NCBI GenBank assembly: GCA_032251455.1
Contig: JAVVEG010000015.1
Span: 1-64,000, forward strand
DNA from: JAVVEG01 sp032251455
Lineage (GTDB): Bacteria > Pseudomonadota > Gammaproteobacteria > Pseudomonadales > Pseudohongiellaceae
Direction: 5' to 3'
DNA: 64,000 nt
In this document: positions 45,401 to 53,061 of the stretch, one piece after another
How the letters are laid out: every line of letters begins with the position of its first letter
How positions within the stretch are numbered: the first letter of the stretch is position 1
Notes under the pieces: generated by a model
What the model was told of the DNA's origin: nothing
Databases searched by the model: none
What the model saw: the letters and a program-made list of their open reading frames with translations, nothing else
Program-made: the position numbers and the translations under genes

Positions 45401-46298
45401 ACGCATCACTGCCAGCTCCAGCGGTATCACGGTGGATGGTGAAATTGTGCTGCCCCAACTGGACATCGTCCTGGACAGTCTGCCCGAATCTGCGGTTGAT
45501 GTGTCCGGTGATACTGTCCTGGTCGGCACGCCCGCTTCCGGTACAGTGGTACGCAATGCGGCCCAGGCAGAACGGGGTGCGTTTGCTGATATTCCCATCC
45601 ATGGCGATCTGCAACTAACACTTGGCGAGGAAGTCCACTTCAGTGGTTTTGGCCTCAATACCGGGCTGCAGGGATCGCTCGAAATAAATCAACGTGGCAC
45701 CCGCACCCCGCTTGCCTACGGTGAACTGTCAATCGTCAATGGCAGTTATGTGACCTATGGCCAGCGCCTGAGCATTGAGCACGGCAAACTCCTGTTCTTC
45801 GGCAGCATGGACAATCCCGGGCTGGATATTCGTGCCGTTCGGCAAACCGATAAAATAAAGGCCGGCATTCAGATGAACGGCACCTTGCGCAATCTCCGCA
45901 GTCAGCTTTACTCCACCCCGGCCTTGCCCGAAAGCGATATTATTGCCGTACTGGTTACCGGACGGCCTTTTTCTGAAATTGGCACCCAGCAGGATGGCAA
46001 TGCCCTGATCGGGGCCATCACCACACTGGGCATCAACCAGGGGCAATCATTGACCAACCAGGTACGCAACCAGCTGGGGCTGGACACCCTGAGCATTTCC
46101 AGCCGGGGCGATACCACCGACAGCAGCCTGATGCTGGGCAAATACATCACACCAGCTATTTTTGTGCGCTATGCCGTTGGCCTGTTTGAAACCGAATCGG
46201 TACTGGCCATCGATTACAGCATTTCCGACCGGATCAAACTGGAAGCCACCTCAGGCCAAAGCCAGAGTATCGACATGACCTATACCCTGGAACGCTGA
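42456..46298 (+). CDS. tamB: TamB, periplasm-spanning AsmA-like protein
   Basis: 1280 residues: one N-terminal membrane helix (about 19-38), a very long stretch of beta-repeat rich in Leu, Gln, Ser and Asn (taco-shaped AsmA-like beta helix), and a C-terminal DUF490 domain with LSIEHGKLLFFGSMDNPGLDIRAVRQ, ALIGAITTLGINQGQSLTNQVRNQLGLDTLSISSRGD and the terminal IDYSISDRIKLEATSG. Partner of TamA. The GTG at 42456 overlaps the tamA stop (GTGA), with ATG 42465 as an alternative start. Coupled operon; function in phospholipid transport to the outer membrane is established for the family. Confidence 0.94.
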   Translation: MSRMTAIRQRGIRLLSRSGLALSIGILVLFVVAFVLLGTGSGSRWALNRISAAMSTATSSLSIGRIEGTLLWGLNLQNLAYRQGTDQILIGSAQSNWNLLPLLSGRFTLESLRVDAVDIRWQTVSDPNQTPADPFAGIMPLPLAIQLNRVELSNIKLDIDDLALQLQSLNLAGTFTGETLDLTSLRTQLSLPESAGNLAKRIQEIHLDAALKLNLTPTLPLQGTLAWQILGPLSDTIDSASGLLEFDGDLQTLELTHQLQQPMALHSAGQLRLHSRLDAPAARPPELQLKHTLQQQTLPLPGLETLQLQNLQLDTYGQLNALRLDLSTSLSLPWLTSTQLTLQSQLDASRLNLSALKLSNSATTLELNGHLDWTQALLAEIDFTFNSALDSDESAQYLVALLPELPAGITLSNLSSAGQLQLRSEGGQTAGSFRLNQLNGQFNSNPISGNADIVFSNTLLSINALRLASAGNLLDIHGHIGIDTQPGQTVALNFNLQAPDLATLNPEARGSFHASGTITGTAETPQITLDSTAENIAWGNFRTDSFTATGSYANNSNQLAFSLLNAGLSTAAEQPLINALQGKLSGLPEAHEIELSIDSSYANLELTARGSFAELQWQGLIDRARIDSDYGNWGLQQALELSVSSGHFNVSRQCWQSTEGIPGQLCLQANWQRDDEFTVAASLLDYPLAVLNTPAAIERLGALDTVPQTYPQLQLPWYLPVSTTLNGTLGAEFNLNGAVNANPRDWDMNLAIRTGQNTLYLTPTPQQTETGSGDEPQNDNVIEQLSWSDASLTARQSGGEWQLLANLDFQQQNLDTGNTGMQGSLNVNAGMNREQQLSGQLALSVAELTFVEALVPQLRNVQGQLDGLVEIGGHLAQPEFIGELHLQQAAAQLPALGLSLTDIQATLTATDGNANSANAGIGTSGNPMTLTASASSGEGTLNLRSTLNDPLSEARQLNMTLQGSQFQLADLPELALQISPDLRITASSSGITVDGEIVLPQLDIVLDSLPESAVDVSGDTVLVGTPASGTVVRNAAQAERGAFADIPIHGDLQLTLGEEVHFSGFGLNTGLQGSLEINQRGTRTPLAYGELSIVNGSYVTYGQRLSIEHGKLLFFGSMDNPGLDIRAVRQTDKIKAGIQMNGTLRNLRSQLYSTPALPESDIIAVLVTGRPFSEIGTQQDGNALIGAITTLGINQGQSLTNQVRNQLGLDTLSISSRGDTTDSSLMLGKYITPAIFVRYAVGLFETESVLAIDYSISDRIKLEATSGQSQSIDMTYTLER

Positions 46299-46316
46299 AT
46301 TTTTTCATCATCTGAA

Positions 46317-46345
46317 CTTGAAAATTTCATCTCCACTCCCCATCT
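46317..46345 (+). promoter_or_regulatory. Sigma-32 (heat-shock) promoter
   Basis: CTTGAAA at 46317-46323, a 14-bp spacer and CCCCATCT at 46338-46345. Both halves equal the RpoH consensus CTTGAAA / CCCCATNT and the spacer is in the normal range. The transcript would start near 46352, leaving a leader of about 50 bases that contains an AGGAG ribosome site and an upstream CTTCCT that could pair with it. Confidence 0.85.
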
Positions 46346-46402
46346 GGCTTGAATATAGACAGATAGAATTGCCTTCCTTGATAGCATGATGAGGAGACAA
46401 GC

Positions 46403-47125
46403 ATGACAGCCAACACCGATAAGCTTCCTTTCTACCTTACCCCGCGTTTTCTGTTGAGTCTGGTGCTGATATTGCTGTCAGCCCTGTTCAGCCTCGGCAT
46501 CCATACCTGGCAAGTGAGCAGATCACCCCTGCACGGCCAGACCCAAACGGATGACCCGCTGGCAAAATCGGAACGGCTTGCTGCGCTGGTAGAGCAGGAA
46601 TCCCGGCAGTCGTCGCAAGCTGCCAACGGCCCCTGGCAACGCCTGCAACAGATGCAGCAGCAGATGGATAGTCTGTTTGCCGACATCCGGGCCAATGCGC
46701 CTGTTGCCGGCTTCTCCGGCATCAATCAGGGCATGACTCAGGCGATGACTCANNNNNNNNNNNNNNNNNNNNNNNNNNNNNNNNNNNNNNNNNNNNNNNN
46801 NNNNNNNNNNNNNNNNNNNNNNNNNNNNNNNNNNNNNNNNNNNNNNNNNNNNGATGCCGGAGAAGCCTTTGAGGTCATTATCCCGGTGGCAGAGAATGCT
46901 GAAATAGATGTGAATACCGAGCTGGAGGACAATGTGCTGTCGATCTCGGCCAGAATGCAGCACAAGCAGACTTCATCCACCAACACCTTGCTCAGCAGCA
47001 GTACTCGCATCAGTCAGTTTGCCCGGCAGATTCCATTGCCAGAGAGCGTCAGCCCGATCGGCATGAGCACTGAGCGGCAGGGGGATCAGATAGTAATCCG
47101 GATACCCAAACAGTCACAGGCATAG
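46403..47125 (+). CDS. Membrane-anchored small heat-shock-like protein (Hsp20/alpha-crystallin type)
   Basis: About 240 residues with an internal gap (46753-46852). N-terminus: one membrane helix (FLLSLVLILLSALFSLGIHTW, about 17-37). A helical WQRLQQMQQQMDSLFADIRAN resembles Hsp20 N-terminal regions (M..LF.D). After a short MTQAMT repeat and the gap, the alpha-crystallin fold is read as FEVIIPVAEN, NTELEDNVLSISARM, RQIPLPESVSPIGMS and DQIVIRIPK, ending with the family-typical IPK. It sits 58 bases downstream of a perfect sigma-32 promoter, which supports the chaperone role, probably at the inner membrane. AGGAG seven bases before ATG 46403. Phase is consistent across 100 N. Confidence 0.75.
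   Translation: MTANTDKLPFYLTPRFLLSLVLILLSALFSLGIHTWQVSRSPLHGQTQTDDPLAKSERLAALVEQESRQSSQAANGPWQRLQQMQQQMDSLFADIRANAPVAGFSGINQGMTQAMTXXXXXXXXXXXXXXXXXXXXXXXXXXXXXXXXXXDAGEAFEVIIPVAENAEIDVNTELEDNVLSISARMQHKQTSSTNTLLSSSTRISQFARQIPLPESVSPIGMSTERQGDQIVIRIPKQSQA
46727..46752 (+). repeat. ATGACTCAGGC tandem repeat abutting an assembly gap
   Basis: Two in-frame copies of ATGACTCAGGC/ATGACTCA (encoding MTQA-MT) run up to the N block. A longer repeat tract probably caused the gap. Confidence 0.6.
46753..46852. other. Assembly gap (100 N) inside the small heat-shock-like gene
   Basis: Placeholder run. The two sides keep the same codon phase with 100 N. Confidence 0.99.
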
Positions 47126-47152
47126 ATTCCATTTGGACGCTGTCAGTGCTGT

Positions 47153-48295
47153 TTAAATGGCTCCACAGGCGCGCAGGGCCGCCACGTCCTGTGCGCTGAA
47201 ACCCCAATCGCTCAGTACCTGCTCGCTGTGCTGACCAGGCCTGGGCGCAGGGGACTGAATGGCTGAAGGTGTTCTGCTGAAGCGGGGAGAAGGTGCCGGC
47301 TGCACCATGCCATCATAGTCAACAAATGTTTGCCGGGCAGCATTGTGCGGGTGAGTTGGCGCCTCACTCAGGCTGAGCACGGGCGCGAAACAGACATCGC
47401 TGCCCTCCAGCAATTCACACCACTCTTCCCGGGTACGGCTCTGGAAGACTTCAGTCAGTTTTGTCTTCAGCAATGGCCATTGCCTGGCGTCCAGTTGGGC
47501 CTGGTAAACCGGACCATCCAGGCCACAGCGCTGCAGCAGTTCGGCATAGAACTGGGGTTCGATGGCACCGATACTGATGAACCCGCCATTCTTGCAGGCA
47601 TAGGTGCCATAAAAGTGTGCCCCGCCGTCAAGCAGGTTGCTGCCACGCCTGTCCGTCCAACGTCCCGCCGCCTGCAGGCCATAAAACAGGCTCATCAGGC
47701 TGGCGGCACCATCGGTCATGGCGGCATCGATGACCTGGCCCTTGCCAGAACCCTGGCGCTCCAGCAGGGCCGCCAGTACACCAAGGGCCAGCAGCATGCC
47801 TCCGCCACCGTAATCGCCCACCAGGTTCAGTGGCGGCGCAGGGGGTTGATCCGGAACCCCCATGGCATGCAGGGCACCACTGAGCGCAATATAGTTGATG
47901 TCATGGCCTGCAGCCTGTGCCAAAGGACCCGTCTGCCCCCAGCCAGTCATGCGCCCGTACACCAGGGCCGGATTATGCTGCAGGCACAGCTCGGGCCCCA
48001 GACCCAGACGTTCCATGACTCCAGGGCGAAAACCTTCCAGCAGCACATCGGCCTTGCTGAGCAAACGCAATGCCGTGTCCACGCCCGCCTGCTGTTTCAG
48101 ATCCAGTGCCAATGAACGCCGCCCCCGATCGACCGGATTGGCTGCTCCGCTGGCAACACCGCCTGCGCCTGGGTTTTTGCGATCGATACGGATGACTTCG
48201 GCGCCCATGTCGGCCAGCATCATGGCACAGAATGGCGTCGGCCCGAGTCCGGCAAATTCAATGATTTTTATACCCTGTAATGGCCCCATGCTCAC
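47153..48295 (-). CDS. CaiB/BaiF family CoA-transferase / alpha-methylacyl-CoA racemase-like
   Basis: 380 residues (GTG 48295 with AGGGTG upstream; ATG 48289 also possible). The N-terminus MGPLQGIKIIEFAGLGPTPFCAMMLADMGAEVIRID is typical of the superfamily. Catalytic Asp is read in AAGHDINYIALSGALHAMG, where alpha-methylacyl-CoA racemase has its Asp; NLVGDYGGGGMLLALGVLAALLERQGSGKGQVIDAAMTDG is also racemase-like. These enzymes either swap CoA or epimerise branched acyl-CoA before beta-oxidation. Divergent from the HSD10-like dehydrogenase. Confidence 0.88.
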   Translation of the reverse strand: MSMGPLQGIKIIEFAGLGPTPFCAMMLADMGAEVIRIDRKNPGAGGVASGAANPVDRGRRSLALDLKQQAGVDTALRLLSKADVLLEGFRPGVMERLGLGPELCLQHNPALVYGRMTGWGQTGPLAQAAGHDINYIALSGALHAMGVPDQPPAPPLNLVGDYGGGGMLLALGVLAALLERQGSGKGQVIDAAMTDGAASLMSLFYGLQAAGRWTDRRGSNLLDGGAHFYGTYACKNGGFISIGAIEPQFYAELLQRCGLDGPVYQAQLDARQWPLLKTKLTEVFQSRTREEWCELLEGSDVCFAPVLSLSEAPTHPHNAARQTFVDYDGMVQPAPSPRFSRTPSAIQSPAPRPGQHSEQVLSDWGFSAQDVAALRACGAI

Positions 48296-48475
48296 TGTTC
48301 TTCACCCTGTATTCATTGTTGACCTGGTGTTGGACTATACCATGCCGGGTGGCAGCTACATCCACGGGCGGACAGCTTGCCTTATTTTACAGGAAAACTG
48401 AACTCATTCATTTCTGCTTGATTTTACCGGCCTGCTTCTGCATTCTCTCAGCCATGACAATCAAGGGGAAACTTC

Positions 48476-49339
48476 ATGGAAATCACCAATAAGACCGCAT
48501 TCATCACCGGTGGAGCCTCTGGGCTGGGACTGGCTACAGCACGAAGCATTGTCGAGGGCGGAGGCAATGTCATGCTGTTCGATCTCGATGGTGACCGGGC
48601 CGGCACTGCCGCCAATATTCTGGGCGAGCGGGCACTTTTTGCCGCTGGCGATGTCACTGACGAAACCCAGGTGCAAACCGCCATCGATGCGGCTGTCGCC
48701 CGGTTTGGCACTATCCATATCAACGTCAACTGCGCCGGTATCGGTGGTGCCGGCAAAACGGTTTCCCGCGCTGGCCCCTTGCCTCTGGAACAATTCAGCC
48801 GTGTTGTCCGCATCAACCTGATCGGCACCTTCAACGTACTGCGTCTGTGCGCTGCCGTAATGCAGCAGAACCCCCTTTCCGAAACCGAGGAAGAACGCGG
48901 CGTCATCATCAACGTGGCATCGGTTGCCGCCTTTGATGGTCAGGTTGGGCAGGCAGCCTACAGCGCGTCCAAGGGAGGTATTGCGGCCATGACCCTGCCC
49001 ATTACGCGCGACCTGGCTGCCCAGGCCATCCGTGTGATGACCATTGCCCCTGGCCTGTTCGAGACGCCGATGCTGGCGGCACTGCCCCAGGAAGTCAAAG
49101 ACTCCCTGGGCGCCATGCCGCAGTTCCCCAAACGCCTGGGCACCCCCGAGGAGTTCGCACAGATGGCGGCTGCTATCATTCGGTGCAGCTATCTGAACGG
49201 AGAGACCATTCGCCTGGATGCCGGCATTCGCATGGCNNNNNNNNNNNNNNNNNNNNNNNNNNNNNNNNNNNNNNNNNNNNNNNNNNNNNNNNNNNNNNNN
49301 NNNNNNNNNNNNNNNNNNNNNNNNNNNNNNNNNNNNTAA
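48476..49339 (+). CDS. 3-hydroxyacyl-CoA dehydrogenase type 2-like SDR, C-terminus in gap
   Basis: Short-chain dehydrogenase of about 255 residues, close to human HSD10/bacterial 3-hydroxy-2-methylbutyryl-CoA dehydrogenase. Motifs: TGGASGLG cofactor loop (about 11-18), D34-F-D, NCAGIG, the catalytic S149 (NVASVAAF) and Y162-x3-K166 (YSASKGG). The protein normally ends within a few residues of GETIRLDAGIRMA, which is where the N run begins, so only a very short tail is missing. TAA at 49337 is a plausible stop. Acts in branched-chain or isoleucine beta-oxidation, consistent with neighbours. Confidence 0.9.
   Translation: MEITNKTAFITGGASGLGLATARSIVEGGGNVMLFDLDGDRAGTAANILGERALFAAGDVTDETQVQTAIDAAVARFGTIHINVNCAGIGGAGKTVSRAGPLPLEQFSRVVRINLIGTFNVLRLCAAVMQQNPLSETEEERGVIINVASVAAFDGQVGQAAYSASKGGIAAMTLPITRDLAAQAIRVMTIAPGLFETPMLAALPQEVKDSLGAMPQFPKRLGTPEEFAQMAAAIIRCSYLNGETIRLDAGIRMXXXXXXXXXXXXXXXXXXXXXXXXXXXXXXXXXX
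49237..49336. other. Assembly gap (100 N) at the end of the SDR gene
   Basis: The flanking protein ends and a stop plus a new ribosome site appear immediately after, so the true gap is probably a few bases to tens of bases. Confidence 0.95.
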
Positions 49340-49351
49340 AGAGGAAACACC

Positions 49352-50503
49352 ATGTTCGAGGACTACACCCCACCCTGGATGGATGAAGAGTTGCAGATCC
49401 TGCGCGAATCGGTTCGCCGTTTTTACCACAAAGAATTTGTCCCTCTGGTACCCAAATGGGATCAACAGGGCTGCGTCGATCGTGATGCATGGACCAAGGC
49501 CGGCGAGGCCGGAATCCTCTGCGCCTCGATTCCTGTCGAGTACGGTGGTGGAGGGGGGACTTTCAAGCACGAAATGGTGATAGCCGAGGAGATGGGCCGG
49601 GCCGGGGTTACCGGTATTGGCAATTCCGTTCATTCCGGCATTGTTGCCCACTATATCAATGCCTACGGCAGTGAAGAACAGAAGCAGCGCTGGCTGCCCA
49701 GGATGGCTACCGGTGAGCTCATCGGCGCCATTGCCATGACCGAGCCCGGAACCGGTTCCGACCTGCAGGCAGTGGCCACCACGGCCATCAAACAGGGCGA
49801 GCATTACCTCATCAACGGACAGAAAACCTTCCTCACCAATGGGCAACTCGCCAACCTGATCTGCGTGGTCACCAAGACTGATCCGGCTGCAGGGGGCAAG
49901 GGCGTTTCCTTGCTGATGGTGGAAACCGATCTGGTCGATGGCTTCAAGCGTGGGCGCAACCTGGACAAGATCGGCCTGAAAGCCCAGGACACTTCCGAGG
50001 TCTTTTTTGATGACGTGCGCGTACCCACAAACAATCTATTGGGTCAGGAAGAAGGACGCGGGTTCATACAGCTTATGCAGCAACTGCCCCAGGAACGCCT
50101 GATCATTGCTGTCAGTGCCTGTATTGCCATGGAAATGGCGCTCAAGTACACCAGCGAGTACGTCAAGGAGCGCAAGGCCTTCGGCAAACGCATTCTCGAT
50201 TTTCAGAACACCCAGTTCAGATTGGCCGAACGCTATACCGAGGCAAGAATTGCCCGCGTGTTTGTCGATGATTGCGCCATGAAGCTGGCAGCTGGCAAGC
50301 TGGATGCCACCACGGCGGCCATGGCCAAGTGGTGGACCACACAGAAGGAATGCGAAATCATCGACGAATGCCTGCAATTCTTCGGCGGCTATGGCTACAT
50401 GATGGAATACCCCATCGCCAAGCTCTATATCGATGCCCGCATCCAGAAAATCTACGGCGGCAGCAATGAGATCATGAAGCTGCTGATAGCCCGCGAAATC
50501 TAG
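49352..50503 (+). CDS. Acyl-CoA dehydrogenase, long-chain (LCAD)-like
   Basis: 383-residue FAD enzyme that oxidises acyl-CoA to trans-2-enoyl-CoA. AMTEPGTGSD and RVPTNNLLGQEEGRG are superfamily signatures. The usual Glu of the C-terminal YEG motif is replaced: the sequence ends IYGGSNEIMKLLIAREI, as in mammalian LCAD. LCAD instead uses a Glu in the LPQERL helix, present here as E248. So the long/branched-chain subgroup fits. AGAGGAAA site precedes ATG 49352. Follows the HSD10-like gene by 12 bases; both likely form one transcript. The TAG stop opens a repeat copy. Confidence 0.92.
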   Translation: MFEDYTPPWMDEELQILRESVRRFYHKEFVPLVPKWDQQGCVDRDAWTKAGEAGILCASIPVEYGGGGGTFKHEMVIAEEMGRAGVTGIGNSVHSGIVAHYINAYGSEEQKQRWLPRMATGELIGAIAMTEPGTGSDLQAVATTAIKQGEHYLINGQKTFLTNGQLANLICVVTKTDPAAGGKGVSLLMVETDLVDGFKRGRNLDKIGLKAQDTSEVFFDDVRVPTNNLLGQEEGRGFIQLMQQLPQERLIIAVSACIAMEMALKYTSEYVKERKAFGKRILDFQNTQFRLAERYTEARIARVFVDDCAMKLAAGKLDATTAAMAKWWTTQKECEIIDECLQFFGGYGYMMEYPIAKLYIDARIQKIYGGSNEIMKLLIAREI

Positions 50504-50520
50504 GGGCTCTCTGAATAGGC
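50501..50520 (+). repeat. Dispersed stop-codon repeat, copy 6
   Basis: TAGGGGCTCTCTGAATAGGC begins with the TAG stop of the acyl-CoA dehydrogenase and lies in the convergent gap before the secreted protein ending at 50528. Confidence 0.7.
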
Positions 50521-50527
50521 AGCCTGA

Positions 50528-51538
50528 TTACTGCTCCTGCGCAGCCAGCTCTTCCAGCTTGCGTGCACCGGCCAGAATTCCCGGCATTGAATGGTTGCCC
50601 TCATGACAGGCATATTCGTACAGGGCCGGGGCAGCGTGCATGGGCAGCTCACCGGTCCAGGACTCGGTATACAGATTCGGATCTTCCACAGTAAAGCGAT
50701 ACAACAGTTCATTCTCTTTGCTGCGCGAGAAGCGTTCGGTAATCACAGCATCTGCAGAAGTATAACCCCCTCCGCGTGCCACCTGCAGCGGGTGGAAGTT
50801 GCGGGTGACCACGACCAGTTCATCCCCTTCGTAATACCCGATGGAATCGCCCAGCCACTTGTACAGACCATCAGGATGAAAATCGCCGTCGATTTTGACT
50901 ATGCGGGCATCATGGGCCATTTCCTGCAGAATCACCACATGGTCACTGCCCTGTACGATCTGTATGGTGTTGTTGTACAGCGAAGGCAGAATCGGCACAG
51001 TGGAGGCAAAGCTGACCAGGCAGCGTTCCGCCAGAGTGCGTCCTTCCGGGCCATCGTTCTGCTGCGCATCATCGTATCTGACCCGTTGCTGGGCGCGCAG
51101 TTGCTGCCCCTGTTCAGTCCACGGAATACGGCCATTTTCCGGTTCCACGATAAAGGAGGTGCGCAGGCCGCCATCGATGACTGCCAGCCAGTCGCCCGGG
51201 TTGATCCAGAAGGCATTGTAGCCGCCCACATTATGTGGCCCTGGCGCCTCGGCACCGGTGGCCTCCAGGGCATCAGTATACTGTTCCAGGGTGGGAACCA
51301 GGCGCTCTGCTTCTTCCTGGTTAATGACCAGTTTGCCTTCAAAGCGTTCATGGCGTTCCAGTGCCGTGCGGGAGGAATAATCCCAGATGCCCTGCACATC
51401 CGGGTAGCCATGGGCTGTGCGCGGGGGTGTCCAGGTCTCCTGAGCCAGCAGCTGGCTACTGAAGCTCAGCAACAGGCCCAAAGTAAGGACTTTGGGCAGG
51501 CAGGAAGGATAGAAACTCTCGGCAGGCTGAATTTGCAT
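50528..51538 (-). CDS. Secreted protein of unknown function (hypothetical periplasmic family)
   Basis: 336 residues; signal peptide (LTLGLLLSFSSQLLAQE) with mature N-terminus ETWTPPRTAHGYPDVQGIWDYSSRTALER. The form GYPD-QG-W followed by RTSFIVEPENGRIPWT is a repeated theme in marine gammaproteobacteria and acidobacteria whose function is undescribed. A conserved-looking YACHEGNHSMPGIL (Cys, two His) near the end could bind metal. Start ATG 51538 has GGAG nine bases upstream. No domain name assigned. Confidence 0.75.
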   Translation of the reverse strand: MQIQPAESFYPSCLPKVLTLGLLLSFSSQLLAQETWTPPRTAHGYPDVQGIWDYSSRTALERHERFEGKLVINQEEAERLVPTLEQYTDALEATGAEAPGPHNVGGYNAFWINPGDWLAVIDGGLRTSFIVEPENGRIPWTEQGQQLRAQQRVRYDDAQQNDGPEGRTLAERCLVSFASTVPILPSLYNNTIQIVQGSDHVVILQEMAHDARIVKIDGDFHPDGLYKWLGDSIGYYEGDELVVVTRNFHPLQVARGGGYTSADAVITERFSRSKENELLYRFTVEDPNLYTESWTGELPMHAAPALYEYACHEGNHSMPGILAGARKLEELAAQEQ

Positions 51539-51730
51539 GGCTTGGCTCCATTCAATTGCGATGTGTCTTGTACATCATAGCGAGCAGAATACGACCTGCT
51601 ATTTATGAATACATTCAGAAAGCCTAGCCTAAACCAGCAGGCAGCAACTGGCAATCTTTTCTGCATCGCTGCATAATACCGGCGCCCGCAAGCCTAGGGA
51701 GCCTAGGAATAGTCAAGGAGTAATCTGCCG
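51539..51730. other. Divergent intergenic region
   Basis: 192 bases between a minus-strand secreted-protein gene and a plus-strand acetyltransferase. It holds a diverged copy of the dispersed repeat, TAGGGAGCCTAGGAATAGTC at 51695-51714, here in a promoter region rather than at a stop. Confidence 0.5.
51695..51714 (+). repeat. Diverged copy of the dispersed repeat
   Basis: TAGGGAGCCTAGGAATAGTC. Matches the consensus at most positions but is not at a stop codon. Confidence 0.5.
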
Positions 51731-52450
51731 GTGTTCACCCAGCTCCGTTTTTTGCTTCAGCAAAGAAAAGCCGCCCGGCACGATGTCGTCCTTGTCAGGT
51801 TGCAGGGAATCAGGCCTGACAACATACTGATACTGGAACAATATGTCCGTCTCAGCGGCCTTCATCTCGACCTGCCTGATTCCACCCCCTTGCGCATAGG
51901 GGCATACAGTTACATCCGCAGTGGCAGTCGTGTCCAGTACTTGAGTGAAATCGGACGCTACTGCTCCATTGGCCGCAACGTCATCCTGGGAGAAACTCCG
52001 CGCAACCACCCGGTGAACTGGGTTTCCACCCATCTGGCTGTCAGCCACCGCTATCAGGCCCGACACGAGCACACCCGTATCGGGCACGATGTCTGGATAG
52101 GGCATGATGCCGTGATCATGGCAGGGGTCAACATCGGCACTGGTGCCATCATTGCCCGCAATGCGGTAGTCACCAAAGACGTTGCCCCCTATCAGATAGT
52201 GGGTGGAAACCCGGCCAGACCCCTGCGCTTTCGTTTCGCTCAGCCACAGCGGGAAGCCCTGCTGGACAGTGCCTGGTGGAACCTGGATCACCAGACCTTG
52301 CGCCAGCTGCCCTTTGATGACCCGGATCGCTTTCTGCAACTGCTTAGCAATGTGAACAAACCCGCCCACTTTTCCCGCATCAGGATAGAGCACGGCCAGC
52401 TTGGCACTGACAGTGATACGGTGAAAAAGTATGCACATAAAATACGTTGA
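51731..52450 (+). CDS. Hexapeptide-repeat acetyltransferase (XAT/CatB-like)
   Basis: 239 residues forming a left-handed beta-helix from imperfect hexapeptide repeats (IGAYSYIRSGS..., IGRYCSIGRNVILG, IGHDVWIGHDAVIMAGVNIGTGAIIARNAVVTKDV). The loop segment ETPRNHPVNWVSTH carries a catalytic-type His, as in xenobiotic/virginiamycin-type O-acetyltransferases. GTG start at 51731 has AAGGAG 11 bases upstream. Acceptor substrate unknown; may be a sugar, antibiotic or envelope component. Confidence 0.87.
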   Translation: MFTQLRFLLQQRKAARHDVVLVRLQGIRPDNILILEQYVRLSGLHLDLPDSTPLRIGAYSYIRSGSRVQYLSEIGRYCSIGRNVILGETPRNHPVNWVSTHLAVSHRYQARHEHTRIGHDVWIGHDAVIMAGVNIGTGAIIARNAVVTKDVAPYQIVGGNPARPLRFRFAQPQREALLDSAWWNLDHQTLRQLPFDDPDRFLQLLSNVNKPAHFSRIRIEHGQLGTDSDTVKKYAHKIR

Positions 52451-52552
52451 TATCGCAATTATGACAAAAAAAATCCATAATGCGCCGCGGTCCAATACCT
52501 GTTTACTCTGACGAAACCTGCAAAACAGCAACAGTACGATAAGGAGACTCCC

Positions 52553-53035
52553 TTGTTTGCCCTACTGCGCACCTCCATCAGGCTGAGCGGCCTGTTTTGT
52601 CTGGTCCTGGGTTCATTGTCAGTCCAGGCCCAGGTTTTTCCCCGCGGCAACGGCATGGCTCTGGCCGGGCTTGACCGCGCTGATCTTTATGTGGAAATCC
52701 GCAGTTGGATCGGGATAGCAGAAGACCAGACCCAATTCAGGCTTAACACGCAGCGCCTGTTCGAGACCGGGCTGCGCTCTGCCGGCGTCACGCGCCGTGC
52801 TGCCGACAAACACTATCTGGTTTGCAGTCTGCAGGCCCAGACTGCCGGAAACCTGCTTGCCTACAGCACCAGACTTGAATACTGGAACATCAAATCAACC
52901 GATGTACATGCCCTGCTCTGGGAGAACGGCGGCCTGTCCACTGTGCCGACGAATCAGTTCAATGAAAAATTGGCAGCCGATGAGTGCCTGCGTTTGTTTA
53001 CAGAGGAATGGAGCAAATGGAACCCAAGGACCTAA
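52553..53035 (+). CDS. Small secreted protein, unknown function
   Basis: 160 residues from TTG 52553, which has AAGGAG six bases upstream. Signal peptide ends near SVQAQ. Mature part is alpha/beta with LDRADLYVEIRSW near the start, two Cys, and DECLRLFTEEWSKWNPRT at the end. I cannot assign a family. The last bases run into a repeat copy at the stop (TAA 53033-53035). Confidence 0.7.
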   Translation: MFALLRTSIRLSGLFCLVLGSLSVQAQVFPRGNGMALAGLDRADLYVEIRSWIGIAEDQTQFRLNTQRLFETGLRSAGVTRRAADKHYLVCSLQAQTAGNLLAYSTRLEYWNIKSTDVHALLWENGGLSTVPTNQFNEKLAADECLRLFTEEWSKWNPRT

Positions 53036-53052
53036 GGAACCTCTGAACCGGC
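53033..53052 (+). repeat. Dispersed stop-codon repeat, copy 7
   Basis: TAAGGAACCTCTGAACCGGC starts on the TAA stop of the small secreted-protein gene and lies in the convergent gap before the SDR-like gene ending at 53062. Confidence 0.7.
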
Positions 53053-53061
53053 AACCGTGAT

